Positions 18,409-27,708 of a DNA stretch of 64,000 nucleotides are shown piece by piece; positions within the stretch are counted from its first letter, which is position 1; each line of letters begins with the position of its first letter. Both the position numbers and the translations under genes were made by a program. The notes below the pieces were generated by a model. The model searched no databases and had not been told where the DNA came from. It worked only from the letters and a program-made list of their open reading frames with translations. The DNA is from Marinomonas sp. SBI8L (GTDB lineage Bacteria; Pseudomonadota; Gammaproteobacteria; Pseudomonadales; Marinomonadaceae): positions 186,001 to 250,000 of the forward strand of contig NZ_JSEO01000007.1 in NCBI RefSeq assembly GCF_001624705.1, given 5' to 3'.

Positions 18409-19752
18409 ATGAACCATATTTTTCAACGCCACTGTCATGCCAATTTACCTGTCGCCGCTCGAGGCGAAGGTGTTTATATTTTTGATCAAATGGGTAAATC
18501 TTATTTAGATGCGAGTGGCGGTGCTGCTGTGTCTTGTTTAGGTCACAGCCACCCTGCAGTAAAGGCGGCTTTACATGAACAAATTGATCAATTGGCTTAT
18601 GCTCATACAGGATTTTTCACGACAGAGGCTGCTCAAAACTTAGCCGATAAACTAGTCGCATCAGCACCTGGTAAGCTTGAGCATGTATATTTTGTATCAG
18701 GTGGTTCTGAGGCGGTTGAGTCTGCGTTAAAGCTAGCTCGCCAATATTTCGTTGAAAAAGGCGAGCTGCAAAGATCTCGTTTTATTTCTCGAAAACAAAG
18801 TTATCATGGCAATACGCTGGGTGCGCTTTCAGTTGGCGGAAATGCCCTAAGACGCGAACCCTTTTCTCCTTTACTTATGCCTGTTGAGCATATTTCTGCT
18901 TGTTTTGCATACCATGGTCAGACTGCATCTGAAACCGCATTTGAATATGGTCAACGCATGGCAAATGAACTAGAGGAGAGGTTATTAGAAGTTGGTCCTG
19001 AAACTGTCATCGCATTTATTGCTGAGCCTGTTGTGGGTGCAACGGCTGGTGCTGTTGTCGCTGAAGAAGGTTACTTTAAGCGTATTCGTGAAATATGCGA
19101 TAAATATGGCGTTCTTCTTATTCTTGATGAGGTGATGTGTGGCATGGGTCGTACAGGTACCTTATTTGCTCACGAGCAGGAAGGTATCGAAGCTGACATG
19201 GTAACAATCGCGAAAGGCCTAGGGGCAGGGTATCAGCCAATAGGTGCTATGATGGCATCTTCTGAAATACATAATACTATTTCAAATGGTTCTGGCTTTT
19301 TTCAACATGGTCATACATATATGGGCCATGCAACGGCTGTCGCGGGTTCATTAGCTGTTCTTAATGCAATCGAACAAGATGCTCTACTACCTCGTGTTAG
19401 GGTTGCAGGGGATTTATTACAAGCGAAATTAGAAAAACGCTTTGAGAATCATGCTTTCATAGGGGATATTCGAGGTCGAGGCTTATTTCGTGCGATCGAG
19501 ATAATGGCAGATAAAGAGAAAAAAACACCCTTTGCTGCAAGCACAAAACTACATGCAAAAATAAAAGCTCAGGCGATGGAACTTGGCCTTATGTGTTATC
19601 CAATGCCAGGTACAATTGACGGTCAAGAAGGGCATCATGTGCTTTTAGCTCCTCCATTTATTATTAGTGATGACCAACTTGATGAGTTAACTGACAAGTT
19701 GTATTTTAGTATTGATGCCGTAACTCAAAAACATTACAAGGAAAGTGTTTAA
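18409..19752 (+). CDS. Class III aminotransferase
   Basis: A 447-residue fold-type I PLP enzyme of the omega-/beta-amino acid aminotransferase group. Motifs: GGAAVSCLGHSHPAV, FVSGGSEAVESALKLAR, SYHGNTLGALS, LILDEVMCGMGRTG and the PLP-lysine region TIAKGLGAGYQPIGAM. The stop overlaps the start of the next gene by one base (taatg), showing translational coupling with the beta-keto acid cleavage enzyme. Inference: it deaminates an amino acid, possibly a beta-amino acid, to give the beta-keto acid used by the next enzyme. The substrate is unknown. Confidence 0.85.
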   Translation: MNHIFQRHCHANLPVAARGEGVYIFDQMGKSYLDASGGAAVSCLGHSHPAVKAALHEQIDQLAYAHTGFFTTEAAQNLADKLVASAPGKLEHVYFVSGGSEAVESALKLARQYFVEKGELQRSRFISRKQSYHGNTLGALSVGGNALRREPFSPLLMPVEHISACFAYHGQTASETAFEYGQRMANELEERLLEVGPETVIAFIAEPVVGATAGAVVAEEGYFKRIREICDKYGVLLILDEVMCGMGRTGTLFAHEQEGIEADMVTIAKGLGAGYQPIGAMMASSEIHNTISNGSGFFQHGHTYMGHATAVAGSLAVLNAIEQDALLPRVRVAGDLLQAKLEKRFENHAFIGDIRGRGLFRAIEIMADKEKKTPFAASTKLHAKIKAQAMELGLMCYPMPGTIDGQEGHHVLLAPPFIISDDQLDELTDKLYFSIDAVTQKHYKESV

Positions 19753-20585
19753 TGACAAGGATTAATGGAAATAGCCCCGCTTGTGCTGTTATCGTTGCGC
19801 CTAATGGTGCAAGAAAGAGTAAACTCGATCATCCTGCTTTACCTATCACCCCTGATGAACTTGCAGAAGAAGTCGCTCTATGTGTTGCCGCTGGCGCTAG
19901 TATGGTTCATCTACATGCTAGAACAAAAACAGGTCGCCACTCTCTGGAAATAGATGATAATCGTGCAGTTATTGCAGCGGTTAGAGAAAAATTAGGTGAT
20001 GAGGTGATGATCCAACTGACCACTGAAGCAGTTGGTATTTATCAGCCTGAGCAGCAAATGGCATTAATTAGGACGTTAAAACCTGAAGCAGCTTCTTTTG
20101 CTTTATCTGAACTTATTCCAGATCCATCTTTTGAATCTAATGCCAGTGAATTTTTTCATTGGGCTGCTGATAATAATATAGTCGCTCAATACATTGTCTA
20201 TTCAGCAGATCAGCTTGCCTATTATTTAGATCTTCGTAAAAGAGGCCTTTTACCTAAGAATAAGCATCACCTTTTATTGGTTTTAGGGCGATATCACAAA
20301 CAACTAGAATCAGATCCATCCGACTTAACTCCTTTTATTCATCTAATAGAACAATTAGATGATATTCGTTGGGCAATTTGCGCTTTTGGCAAAAAGGAAC
20401 AAGACTGTCTATTAGCAGCAGCGAAGTTAGGCGGTGATGTACGCATAGGGTTTGAAAATAATCTGTTTTCTAAGACAGGAGAGTTAGCAAAAAATAATGC
20501 TGCTCAAGTCGAAGAGATGGTGTCACGTTTACAGGAAATTAAACGTACAGCAATGACAACTGAGGTGCTAAGGAATCAGTTCTAA
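19752..20585 (+). CDS. Beta-keto acid cleavage enzyme (BKACE, DUF849)
   Basis: A 277-residue TIM-barrel metalloenzyme of the 3-keto-5-aminohexanoate cleavage family. BKACE enzymes use acetyl-CoA to split a beta-keto acid, giving acetoacetate and a new acyl-CoA. Zinc ligands are visible as VHLHAR near residues 54-59 and the Glu of RIGFENN near 236. The N-terminal AVIVAPNGA and the acidic ELIPDPS are in place. It is coupled to the class III aminotransferase and followed by a TRAP transporter, pointing to catabolism of an imported compound. Members differ widely in substrate; no lysine-fermentation genes are nearby, so 3-keto-5-aminohexanoate itself is unlikely. Confidence 0.85.
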   Translation: MTRINGNSPACAVIVAPNGARKSKLDHPALPITPDELAEEVALCVAAGASMVHLHARTKTGRHSLEIDDNRAVIAAVREKLGDEVMIQLTTEAVGIYQPEQQMALIRTLKPEAASFALSELIPDPSFESNASEFFHWAADNNIVAQYIVYSADQLAYYLDLRKRGLLPKNKHHLLLVLGRYHKQLESDPSDLTPFIHLIEQLDDIRWAICAFGKKEQDCLLAAAKLGGDVRIGFENNLFSKTGELAKNNAAQVEEMVSRLQEIKRTAMTTEVLRNQF

Positions 20586-20690
20586 TCGTACAAAGGAATG
20601 AATACTTACTTTTGTTTCAAAAAAAGCAAGGTAAGCGAAAACTATCACTTAACAAATAAAGCAAACAATAAAATAGCTAAGGGGTCGTCA

Positions 20691-21662
20691 ATGAAATACA
20701 TTAAATCCACACTTATCGGTGCAGGTATTGCCGCATGTTTTGGTGGAGCATCTGTTACTGCTCAAGCACAAGAGTTCATCACAATTGGTACAGGTGGTGT
20801 AACGGGTGTTTACTATCCAACAGGTGGTTCGATTTGTCGCTTGGTGAATAAAGCGCGAAAAGAGCATGGCATACGTTGTAGTGTTGAAAGTACAGGTGGA
20901 TCTGTATACAACATTAACACTATCCGCGAGGGTGAATTGGACATGGGTGTTGCTCAGTCTGACTGGCAATATCATGCTTACAATGGCACCAGTAAATTTA
21001 GCAAAAATGGTAAATTTGAAGACTTAAGAGCGGTTTTCTCTGTTCACCCTGAACCATTTACATTGGTTGCTCGTGCTGACTCAGGTATTAAAACCTTTGA
21101 AGATCTTAAAGGTAAGAGAGTGAACGTAGGTAATGCGGGTTCTGGTCAACGTGGCACAATGGAAGTTGTCATGGATAAATATGGCTGGGATATGGATGAC
21201 TTTGCGTTGGCATCTGAATTAAAAGCGGCAGAGCAGTCTAAAGCACTTTGCGATAACAAAATTGATGCAATGGTCTATGTTGTTGGTCACCCAAGTGGCT
21301 CTATTAAAGAAGCAACAACGTCTTGCGATAGCGTTATTGTAGAAGTCTCTGGTGCTAAGATTAATCAACTAGTGGCTGATAATTCTTTTTATCGTACTGC
21401 AACTATCCCAGGCGGCATGTACTCAGGTAATGCTAAAGATGTGGGTACCTTTGGTGTGGGTGCGACTTTTGTAACTTCTGCAAAAGTAGATGATAAATTG
21501 GTCTACAACGTGGTTAAAGCTGTGTTTGAGAACTTTGAAACCTTCAAAAAGCTACACCCAGCTTTTGCTAATTTGAAGAAAGAAGAGATGATTAAAGATG
21601 GCTTGTCTGCACCATTACACCCAGGTGCGGTTAAGTACTATAAAGAAGCGGGTTTGATGTAA
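20691..21662 (+). CDS. TAXI-family TRAP transporter solute-binding protein
   Basis: Periplasmic receptor of 323 residues that captures the substrate for the fused TRAP permease. The signal peptide runs to about AQAQE (cleavage after AQA). [21 protein letters not shown] carries the TAXI signature. With the ATG at 20691, AAGGGG lies eight bases upstream; a longer frame from 20598 adds 31 charged residues before the signal peptide and is rejected. TAXI receptors often bind glutamate or other carboxylates, but this ligand is not known. Confidence 0.92.
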   Translation: MKYIKSTLIGAGIAACFGGASVTAQAQEFITIGTGGVTGVYYPTGGSICRLVNKARKEHGIRCSVESTGGSVYNINTIREGELDMGVAQSDWQYHAYNGTSKFSKNGKFEDLRAVFSVHPEPFTLVARADSGIKTFEDLKGKRVNVGNAGSGQRGTMEVVMDKYGWDMDDFALASELKAAEQSKALCDNKIDAMVYVVGHPSGSIKEATTSCDSVIVEVSGAKINQLVADNSFYRTATIPGGMYSGNAKDVGTFGVGATFVTSAKVDDKLVYNVVKAVFENFETFKKLHPAFANLKKEEMIKDGLSAPLHPGAVKYYKEAGLM

Positions 21663-21692
21663 GTCGACAAGTTCGTTTAATTGTCACTTCAA

Positions 21693-21719
21693 CAGGGGCT
21701 TAGGCCCCTGTGTTTTTTC
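21693..21719 (+). terminator. Intra-operon terminator/attenuator between TRAP receptor and permease
   Basis: ACAGGGGC, loop TTAG, GCCCCTGT, then GTTTTTT. A strong intrinsic terminator inside the operon would let many transcripts stop after the abundant receptor and fewer reach the permease. Confidence 0.8.
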
Positions 21720-21742
21720 GTTTTCGGCATAGGAATTAATCT

Positions 21743-24343
21743 ATGAACCCCAAACATTTATCTGGCTCAAATGATGAGCAAAATAATGCAGCAGATGAGT
21801 TTTTAAGCTCAGAAACTGGTAGCCGTCAATTTAACGGTAATATGGCAAAGCTCGTTGTCGGCACATTAATCGCTTGGGCAAGTTTTCAAATCTGGTACGC
21901 TTCTCCTCTTCCATTTATTCTTAATTTTGCCACTTTTAATGAAGATCAAGCTAAGTATATTCACTTATCATTTGCGATTTTTTTAGCATTCTTTTTATTT
22001 CCTGCAACAAAGAGTTCGAGTAAAACGTCTGCATCCTTACTCGATATAGTGCTTGCGGTAGCTGCCTCAAGTGCGTGTTTATATTTATTAGTTTTTCGCA
22101 ATGACCTCGCTTCTCGTATGGGGGCACCAACCGTAACAGATATTATTGTTGCTGTTGTGGGTATGCTGGCGCTCCTTGAAGCAACACGGAGAACCCTTGG
22201 GCCGCCGTTAGTGATAGTCGCGGTTGTCTTCTTGACCTTTACTTTTGCTGGTCAATATATGCCAGACGTGATTGCTCACAAAGGGGCAAGCTTGAAGAAG
22301 GTTGCTTCCCATCAATGGCTAACGACCGAAGGTGTTTTTGGTGTTGCTATCGGTGTTTCCACTACCTTCGTATTTTTATTTGTTTTGTTAGGCTCATTGC
22401 TTGATAAAGCTGGCGCCGGTAATTACCTGATAAAGGTTTCTTTCTCCTTGTTAGGCCACATGCGTGGTGGACCGGCTAAAGCTGCCGTCGTAGCATCTGG
22501 TTTGAGCGGGATTATTTCAGGTTCCTCAATTGCGAATGTAGTTACCACAGGTACTTTTACTATCCCTTTGATGAAGCGAGTCGGCTTTCCAGGTACGAAA
22601 GCGGGTGCTATCGAAGTAGCAGCTTCTACTAATGGCCAGTTAACACCACCTATTATGGGAGCTGCAGCTTTCTTAATGGTGGAGTATGTTGGTATCCCTT
22701 ATATAGAGGTGATTAAACACGCTATTCTGCCTTCTATTATTTCCTATATTGCCTTGGTCTATATCGTCCATCTTGAAGCCTTAAAGCTTAATATGAAGGG
22801 GATTGAAAAGCTTAACAAACCAACACTTGCCATGCGTATGTTGTCTTGGATGAGCACATCTGTGATTCTACTAGTATTAGGTCTGGTGGTTTTCTATGGG
22901 TCTAGCTTTTTAGAAATGGTATTAGGTGGCACATCTTATTTGGTGATGTTGTTACTAATAGTGGCTGCATATTTTGCGCTAGTAAAACTATCAGCTGCGT
23001 ATCCAGATTTAGCTGAAGATGAAACAAGTATTGAGTTAGACCACTTGCCAGAACCTAGACCTACCGTGTTCTCAGGTCTGTATTTCTCTTTGCCAATCGT
23101 TGTTCTTTTATGGGCATTAGCGGTTAAGCAATACTCTCCTCAACAATCTGCTTTTTACGCTGTGGTGTTTTTAATTGCCGTAGTGCTAACTCACAGGCCA
23201 ATTAAGGCTTGGTTCCGTAATGAAACCAATTGGGCTGGCCAGTTTAAGGTATGCTGGAATGAATTTATTGATGGCATGATCACCAGTGCTAGGAACATGG
23301 TCGGTATTGGTATTGCCACAGCTGCAGCGGGGATTATCGTCGGAACAGTAACATTAACAGGTTTAGGTCAGATGATGACTGAATTTGTTGAGTTTATTTC
23401 CGGTGGCAATCTTATTCTGATTCTTATTTTTACCGCGATAATTTGTATTGTTTTAGGTATGGGTTTACCGACAACAGCAAACTATATTGTGGTATCGACC
23501 TTGATGGCACCCGTTATTGTGTCATTAGGCGCTGAGAATGGCCTAGTTGTTCCCTTAATTGCTGTTCACCTCTTTGTTTTCTATTTTGGTATTTTGGCTG
23601 ATGATACGCCACCCGTTGGTCTTGCTGCGTTTGCCGCAGCAGCAATCAGTGGTGATGACCCAATTAAAACGGGTATACAAGGCTTTATTTATGACATACG
23701 AACGGCGATCTTGCCTTTCATGTTCATCTATAACACCCAGCTTTTATTGATTGGTATAGATTCGATTCTAGATCTCATCTTAACCGTCGCCAGTGCGATA
23801 GTTGCCATACTTGTCTTCTCGGCTGGTACTCAAGGTTATTGGTTGGTTAAAAGCCGATTATGGGAATCTTTAGTGCTTGTTTTAATCGCTTTTAGCCTAT
23901 TCCGTCCAGGTTTCTGGTGGGATATGGTCTACGAGCCAAAAACTCAAGTAGCGCCAACTGCATTGATTCAAGAAGTAGAAGCACTTAATCAGGGAGACTT
24001 TATTCAACTTCAGGTAGAAGGTGTCACCATTGAAGGAGATGAAGTGAGTAAAACTGTCTCATTACAGCTGACTCAAACAGATGGCGATGGTATGGCAAGA
24101 CTTCAATCTTTTGGTCTGAATCTAACCCAAGATGGTGAGATCTGGACGGTTGATTATGTTGACTTTGGTAGTGCAGCAGAGAAAGCCAGTATTGATTTTG
24201 GTTGGCAAATTATGGGGATAGAAAAAGAATCCGATAGACCGCCTAAAGAGCTGGTATTTATCCCTGCATTGCTTGTCCTGCTTGTTATTCGTAAATTGCA
24301 GCAGCAAAGACTTAATTCTTTTGTATCTGGTCAAGCCGCTTAG
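21743..24343 (+). CDS. TRAP transporter fused permease (4TM + 12TM)
   Basis: An 866-residue inner-membrane protein that joins the small and large TRAP permease subunits, as is normal for TAXI systems, and drives sodium- or proton-coupled uptake. Many hydrophobic segments are visible. Core motifs of the large subunit include GGPAKAAVVASGLSGIISGSSIANVVTTG, GQLTPPIMGAAAF and GMGLPTTANYI. The C-terminal part (about 740-866) is a soluble segment between two membrane helices, matching the DUF3394 extension of such permeases. AGGA lies eight bases before the ATG. It is followed by the UspA-like gene after 8 bp. Confidence 0.93.
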   Translation: MNPKHLSGSNDEQNNAADEFLSSETGSRQFNGNMAKLVVGTLIAWASFQIWYASPLPFILNFATFNEDQAKYIHLSFAIFLAFFLFPATKSSSKTSASLLDIVLAVAASSACLYLLVFRNDLASRMGAPTVTDIIVAVVGMLALLEATRRTLGPPLVIVAVVFLTFTFAGQYMPDVIAHKGASLKKVASHQWLTTEGVFGVAIGVSTTFVFLFVLLGSLLDKAGAGNYLIKVSFSLLGHMRGGPAKAAVVASGLSGIISGSSIANVVTTGTFTIPLMKRVGFPGTKAGAIEVAASTNGQLTPPIMGAAAFLMVEYVGIPYIEVIKHAILPSIISYIALVYIVHLEALKLNMKGIEKLNKPTLAMRMLSWMSTSVILLVLGLVVFYGSSFLEMVLGGTSYLVMLLLIVAAYFALVKLSAAYPDLAEDETSIELDHLPEPRPTVFSGLYFSLPIVVLLWALAVKQYSPQQSAFYAVVFLIAVVLTHRPIKAWFRNETNWAGQFKVCWNEFIDGMITSARNMVGIGIATAAAGIIVGTVTLTGLGQMMTEFVEFISGGNLILILIFTAIICIVLGMGLPTTANYIVVSTLMAPVIVSLGAENGLVVPLIAVHLFVFYFGILADDTPPVGLAAFAAAAISGDDPIKTGIQGFIYDIRTAILPFMFIYNTQLLLIGIDSILDLILTVASAIVAILVFSAGTQGYWLVKSRLWESLVLVLIAFSLFRPGFWWDMVYEPKTQVAPTALIQEVEALNQGDFIQLQVEGVTIEGDEVSKTVSLQLTQTDGDGMARLQSFGLNLTQDGEIWTVDYVDFGSAAEKASIDFGWQIMGIEKESDRPPKELVFIPALLVLLVIRKLQQQRLNSFVSGQAA

Positions 24344-24351
24344 GAGGCATT

Positions 24352-24783
24352 ATGTATGACACAGTGCTAGTGCCGGTTGATCTGGCAGAAAAAGGCTACA
24401 CAGATAAAGTGATAGAGCATGCTTTGCATGTTCTATCACCTGGCGGAAACTTAATTCTTTTAACCGCATTAGCTGGGTATCAAATGCCATTAGTTGGGTC
24501 TTTCTTCCAACCAGGGACTTTTGATAAAGCGGTAAAACAAGTGCATCAAAAACTGGTTGAATTTGTAAATGATGAGCTTCCCATTGATGCTAATGATTGC
24601 ACTACTAAGGTTGTTGAAGGAAAGCCAGTGGAATCTATTTTAAGCGTTGCTAAAGAAAGTAATGCGCAAGTGATTGTCATGGCTAGCCATAAGCAGTCGA
24701 GAGTGGGTTACATGATGCTAGGCTCAATCGCAAACAAGGTATTAAGCCATGCAGATATCCCTGTCATGGTGGTAAAGGGTTAA
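24352..24783 (+). CDS. Universal stress protein, UspA family, TRAP-associated
   Basis: A 143-residue single-domain UspA protein. It has VPVDLAEKG at the N-terminus and the nucleotide-binding signature VMASHKQSRVGYMMLGSIANKVLSHADIPVMVV (G-x2-G-x9-G-S/T type). It is the last gene of the TRAP operon with a GGAGG ribosome site. The position resembles TeaD in Halomonas, an ATP-binding Usp that modulates the TeaABC TRAP transporter, so a regulatory role on the permease is likely (inference). Confidence 0.88.
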   Translation: MYDTVLVPVDLAEKGYTDKVIEHALHVLSPGGNLILLTALAGYQMPLVGSFFQPGTFDKAVKQVHQKLVEFVNDELPIDANDCTTKVVEGKPVESILSVAKESNAQVIVMASHKQSRVGYMMLGSIANKVLSHADIPVMVVKG

Positions 24784-24828
24784 CGCTTCAATCATGAAAG
24801 CGCTAATAATTGGTGTTAGACAATTTAG

Positions 24829-24855
24829 ACCGCACATTTATGTGCGGTTTTTTTT
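24829..24855 (+). terminator. Terminator of the TRAP operon
   Basis: ACCGCACA, loop TTTA, TGTGCGGT followed by seven further T's. It lies 45 bp after the UspA stop. Confidence 0.9.
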
Positions 24856-24989
24856 GCGTTGCATTTTAGATGAGAATGACTAAATAAGACTCTTAGGTAA
24901 AGTTTGCGAAAACTCCTTGCTTCTTAGATACAGTGAATTCAAATTTACGTATCCTAACTGCCTGATAATAATGGGATAAAGGATTAACT

Positions 24990-25571
24990 ATGTCAGATAT
25001 TAAGCAGATATTAAACTTCATGGTTGAAGTTGAAAAACTCAAATCAGTGTTGCGTAAAACAAAGCCGGTTGGACATTTTCGCTATGAAAACTCAGCAGAA
25101 CATAGCTGGCATGTGAGCCTTATGGCGCTTTTGCTAAAAGATCATGCTGATGACGAGATCAATATTAATCGGGTTATTAAGATGCTTCTGATTCATGACT
25201 TAGGTGAAATAGAAGCTGGAGATACCATTATCTATGCCTCTGAAACAACTGAGATTAAGCAGCAAGAGAGTCAAGGTATCCATAAACTCTTTGCTCTGTT
25301 ACCTGCAAAAATGGAAGTTGAACTCAATAGCTTATGGTTAGAGTTTGAAGCAGGCGAGACGAATGACGCTAAATTCGCCAAGGCCATTGATAGAGTGCCA
25401 CCGCTTTTACATAATATTCATGGAGAAGGGCATAGTTGGAAGCGGCATAACATATCTAAAGAAAAAGTTTTCTCATTAAATAAAGCACGCATTCAAGGTG
25501 CAAGCCATACATTATGGGAAGAAGTAGAGACTGAGCTTAATAAAGCGGTTGAAGCTGGGGCGTTAAGCTAA
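24990..25571 (+). CDS. HD-domain phosphohydrolase (HDDC2/YfbR-like)
   Basis: A 193-residue metal-dependent phosphohydrolase of the HD_3 family, which includes 5'-deoxynucleotidases. Metal-binding residues are seen in SAEHSWHVSLMA, IHDLGEIEAGD and AKAIDRVPPLL. It is probably cytosolic and would hydrolyse nucleotide monophosphates, although the exact substrate is not shown. It has its own upstream gap of about 130 bp after the terminator, and a GNAT gene follows after 65 bp. Confidence 0.8.
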   Translation: MSDIKQILNFMVEVEKLKSVLRKTKPVGHFRYENSAEHSWHVSLMALLLKDHADDEININRVIKMLLIHDLGEIEAGDTIIYASETTEIKQQESQGIHKLFALLPAKMEVELNSLWLEFEAGETNDAKFAKAIDRVPPLLHNIHGEGHSWKRHNISKEKVFSLNKARIQGASHTLWEEVETELNKAVEAGALS

Positions 25572-25636
25572 CTCTAATGCTAGAGAGTTAGCAAAATACC
25601 AGCGTTAAGAGTACATAAACAAAAAGGTTTAATAAT

Positions 25637-26101
25637 ATGATCAATGACGTTCAGTTGAGGCAAGCCAGCATTCAGGATGCAGAACAGCTCTTAGCGTGGC
25701 GTAATGATGAACTAACAAGGTTATCTAGCCATACTCAAGATTTGATAGAGGTTGCTCAACATCAAGTTTGGTTAGAGAGGTCGCTAAAAAATACAAACCG
25801 TAAACTTGTGATTGCAGTCTATCAAGATGAAGACATTGGTTCATTGCGGGCTGATTATGATAGAAAGAAGCAAGCTTGGGAACTTTCTTGGACTTTGGAG
25901 CCAAACTACAGAGGTAAGGGGTTAGCTAAAGAGATGGTGCTTGTTTTTGCAAATAGTATAAAAGATGCCATTTGTGCTGAGGTGAAAGAAACTAACTTGG
26001 CTTCAGTTAGAGTAGCTGAATATGCAGGTTTAACATTCACTCATCAGCAGCATCAAGTGTTATTTTTTTCCCGATCTGAGCTTTGCTCCTCACAAGATTA
26101 A
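25637..26101 (+). CDS. GNAT-family N-acetyltransferase
   Basis: A 154-residue acetyltransferase of the RimJ/PseH-like GNAT branch. The N-terminal VQLRQASIQDAEQLLAWRNDELTR is typical, and the acetyl-CoA loop appears as LEPNYRGKGLAKEM (Q/R-x2-G-x-G/A). NLASVRVAEYAGLTF forms the usual end of the fold. The acceptor may be a protein N-terminus, an amino sugar or a small amine; nothing nearby decides. It is probably transcribed with the HD-domain gene. Confidence 0.75.
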   Translation: MINDVQLRQASIQDAEQLLAWRNDELTRLSSHTQDLIEVAQHQVWLERSLKNTNRKLVIAVYQDEDIGSLRADYDRKKQAWELSWTLEPNYRGKGLAKEMVLVFANSIKDAICAEVKETNLASVRVAEYAGLTFTHQQHQVLFFSRSELCSSQD

Positions 26102-26396
26102 TAAAGCGTAATTCCACGTAATATATCCTGAAATTTGGGTTAGATAGACTCAAGTTACTTGATCCCCTTTCAAGTGGCCCCTGGGCCGCCAAAGCAAGGA
26201 TGCTATTTGGCTATTAATGTCAAAAAATTGATATAAATCCGGTTAAAAACACTTAAATTTGCGATATTAAGCTCAATAAATGGCACTTTTGGCCGATTAC
26301 CTATATGAGGGTGATATTTAATGAAAATGTCACTAAATCCCATAATAATTGAGTAAACAATAACCGATAACTTTAACGGATTTAAAGGTGGTAAGT
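26102..26396. other. Intergenic region with a GC-rich patch and a 12-codon ORF
   Basis: No clear gene. At about 26162-26200 lies an unusually GC-rich patch for this window (gatcccctttc, then ggcccctgggcc, which can form a stem). At 26321-26356 a GAGGGTG ribosome site precedes ATG and an 11-residue frame (MKMSLNPIIIE) ending 40 bp before a small Lys-rich gene. A structured leader or small RNA is possible, but unproven. Confidence 0.3.
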
Positions 26397-26582
26397 ATGC
26401 AATCGGAAAATTTGAGTTTAACTCGAGAAAAGGATGTTGCAGCGAGTCAGAGCTTTGAAGAGCTCTCAGGTAAGGATAAAAAAGACAATCAAACTAATGA
26501 CCTTGAAAGTAAAATTAAGGTTAAAACAGCACGTAAAACGACAAAAGTTAAAGTCGCTAAGCGTCTTTGTATTTTTGAATAA
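26397..26582 (+). CDS. Small Lys-rich hypothetical protein
   Basis: A 61-residue protein beginning MQSENLSLTREKD. The ATG at 26397 follows AAGGTGG. The first half is acidic and polar; the second is strongly basic (KIKVKTARKTTKVKVAKR), with a short hydrophobic end. No domain is recognised. The basic tail recalls small nucleic-acid-binding proteins, but this is only composition. Its short length makes the call uncertain. Confidence 0.45.
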   Translation: MQSENLSLTREKDVAASQSFEELSGKDKKDNQTNDLESKIKVKTARKTTKVKVAKRLCIFE

Positions 26583-26753
26583 ATTCTTTTAAATACATTC
26601 CTATTTTAGTTTGAATGGCAAATAAGGCTCGAGAGTAGTCAATTTGCCATTCGCATCTTTTTTGAATACTCCATCATAACGCTACATTTCTTCTGTATTC
26701 TGTTTCTGACTTACTTTCAGTTAACTGTAACCTTCTATAGTTTTGGATCTATT

Positions 26754-27653
26754 ATGCTAATTTTGCTATTTCCCGTCTGGGCTTTATTGTTAAGTGCTTA
26801 TGCTTACTTCCAGCCAAACTTTTTTGTAGATTTTAAAAGCTACATTATTCCCCTTTTAATCATTATTATGCTTTCAATGGGGCTAACATTAACAGCAAAA
26901 GACTTTAAGCAAGTTCTGGCGAGCAAACGAGCTGTTATCGTCGGTGTATTGTTGCAGTTTATGGTAATGCCAATAGCAGCTTTACTTGTTAGCAAAGTAT
27001 TTGGTTTTGATGATGAATTAACTATTGGTATGCTTCTAGTGGGCAGTGTTGCTGGAGGTACAGCATCAAATGTTATGTGCTACCTAGCAAAAGGTGATAC
27101 GGCCTTATCAATTTCAATGACAAGTATCTCAACCTTAATCGGTGTTGTATTAACTCCGCTTCTGGTCGCTCTTATGGTAGGAAAGGGCGTTGATATTCCG
27201 GTTCAGGCTATGCTGGAAAGTTTAGTCAAAATTGTACTTTTACCTGTGACAGTCGGCGTCTTATTGAATACTTTTTTTGCTAAAAAAGTGGAAAAAATTC
27301 AGTTTTTATTACCCTATATTTCTATGTTTACCATTGTCTTTATTATCGCCATAGTGGTTGCTTTAAGCGCAGGAAAACTCGCTGAAATAGGTTACTTGAT
27401 TGTCTTTGCCGTGATGATTCATAACAGTATAGGTTTGATCTTAGGTTATGGTGTCACTCGTTTGCTAGGGTTTGATGAGAGAATATGTCGAACGATAGCC
27501 TTTGAAGTAGGGTTACAGAACTCAGGACTAGCTGCCGCTCTAGCGATTAAATTTTTTACACCTGTTGCGGCTTTGCCAGGCAGCATATTCAGTATTTGGC
27601 ATAATGTTTCAGGCTCGCTATTAGCGAGTTATTGGAGCAAGCAAAAAAGTTAG
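26754..27653 (+). CDS. Bile acid:sodium symporter (BASS) family transporter
   Basis: A 299-residue inner-membrane protein with about nine to ten membrane segments. The BASS sodium-site regions show as VGSVAGGTASNVMCYLAKGDTALS and FEVGLQNSGLAAALAIKFF. Bacterial members move organic anions such as pantoate or keto acids together with sodium; the substrate here is not known. It stands alone with a terminator shared with the convergent Sel1-repeat gene. Confidence 0.88.
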   Translation: MLILLFPVWALLLSAYAYFQPNFFVDFKSYIIPLLIIIMLSMGLTLTAKDFKQVLASKRAVIVGVLLQFMVMPIAALLVSKVFGFDDELTIGMLLVGSVAGGTASNVMCYLAKGDTALSISMTSISTLIGVVLTPLLVALMVGKGVDIPVQAMLESLVKIVLLPVTVGVLLNTFFAKKVEKIQFLLPYISMFTIVFIIAIVVALSAGKLAEIGYLIVFAVMIHNSIGLILGYGVTRLLGFDERICRTIAFEVGLQNSGLAAALAIKFFTPVAALPGSIFSIWHNVSGSLLASYWSKQKS

Positions 27654-27657
27654 ATAA

Positions 27658-27689
27658 AAAGGCCTGCTAACGTTAAGTAGCAGGCCTTT
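27658..27689. terminator. Bidirectional terminator between BASS transporter and Sel1 gene
   Basis: AAAGGCCTGCTA, loop ACGTTAAG, TAGCAGGCCTTT: a 12-bp stem between convergent genes. Confidence 0.85.
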
Positions 27690-27708
27690 ATATTTGAACT
27701 TTTTAAAG

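Noticed and set aside
20598-20690. N-terminal extension of the TAXI receptor
   Set aside because: It would place charged residues before the signal peptide; the ATG at 20691 has a good ribosome site.
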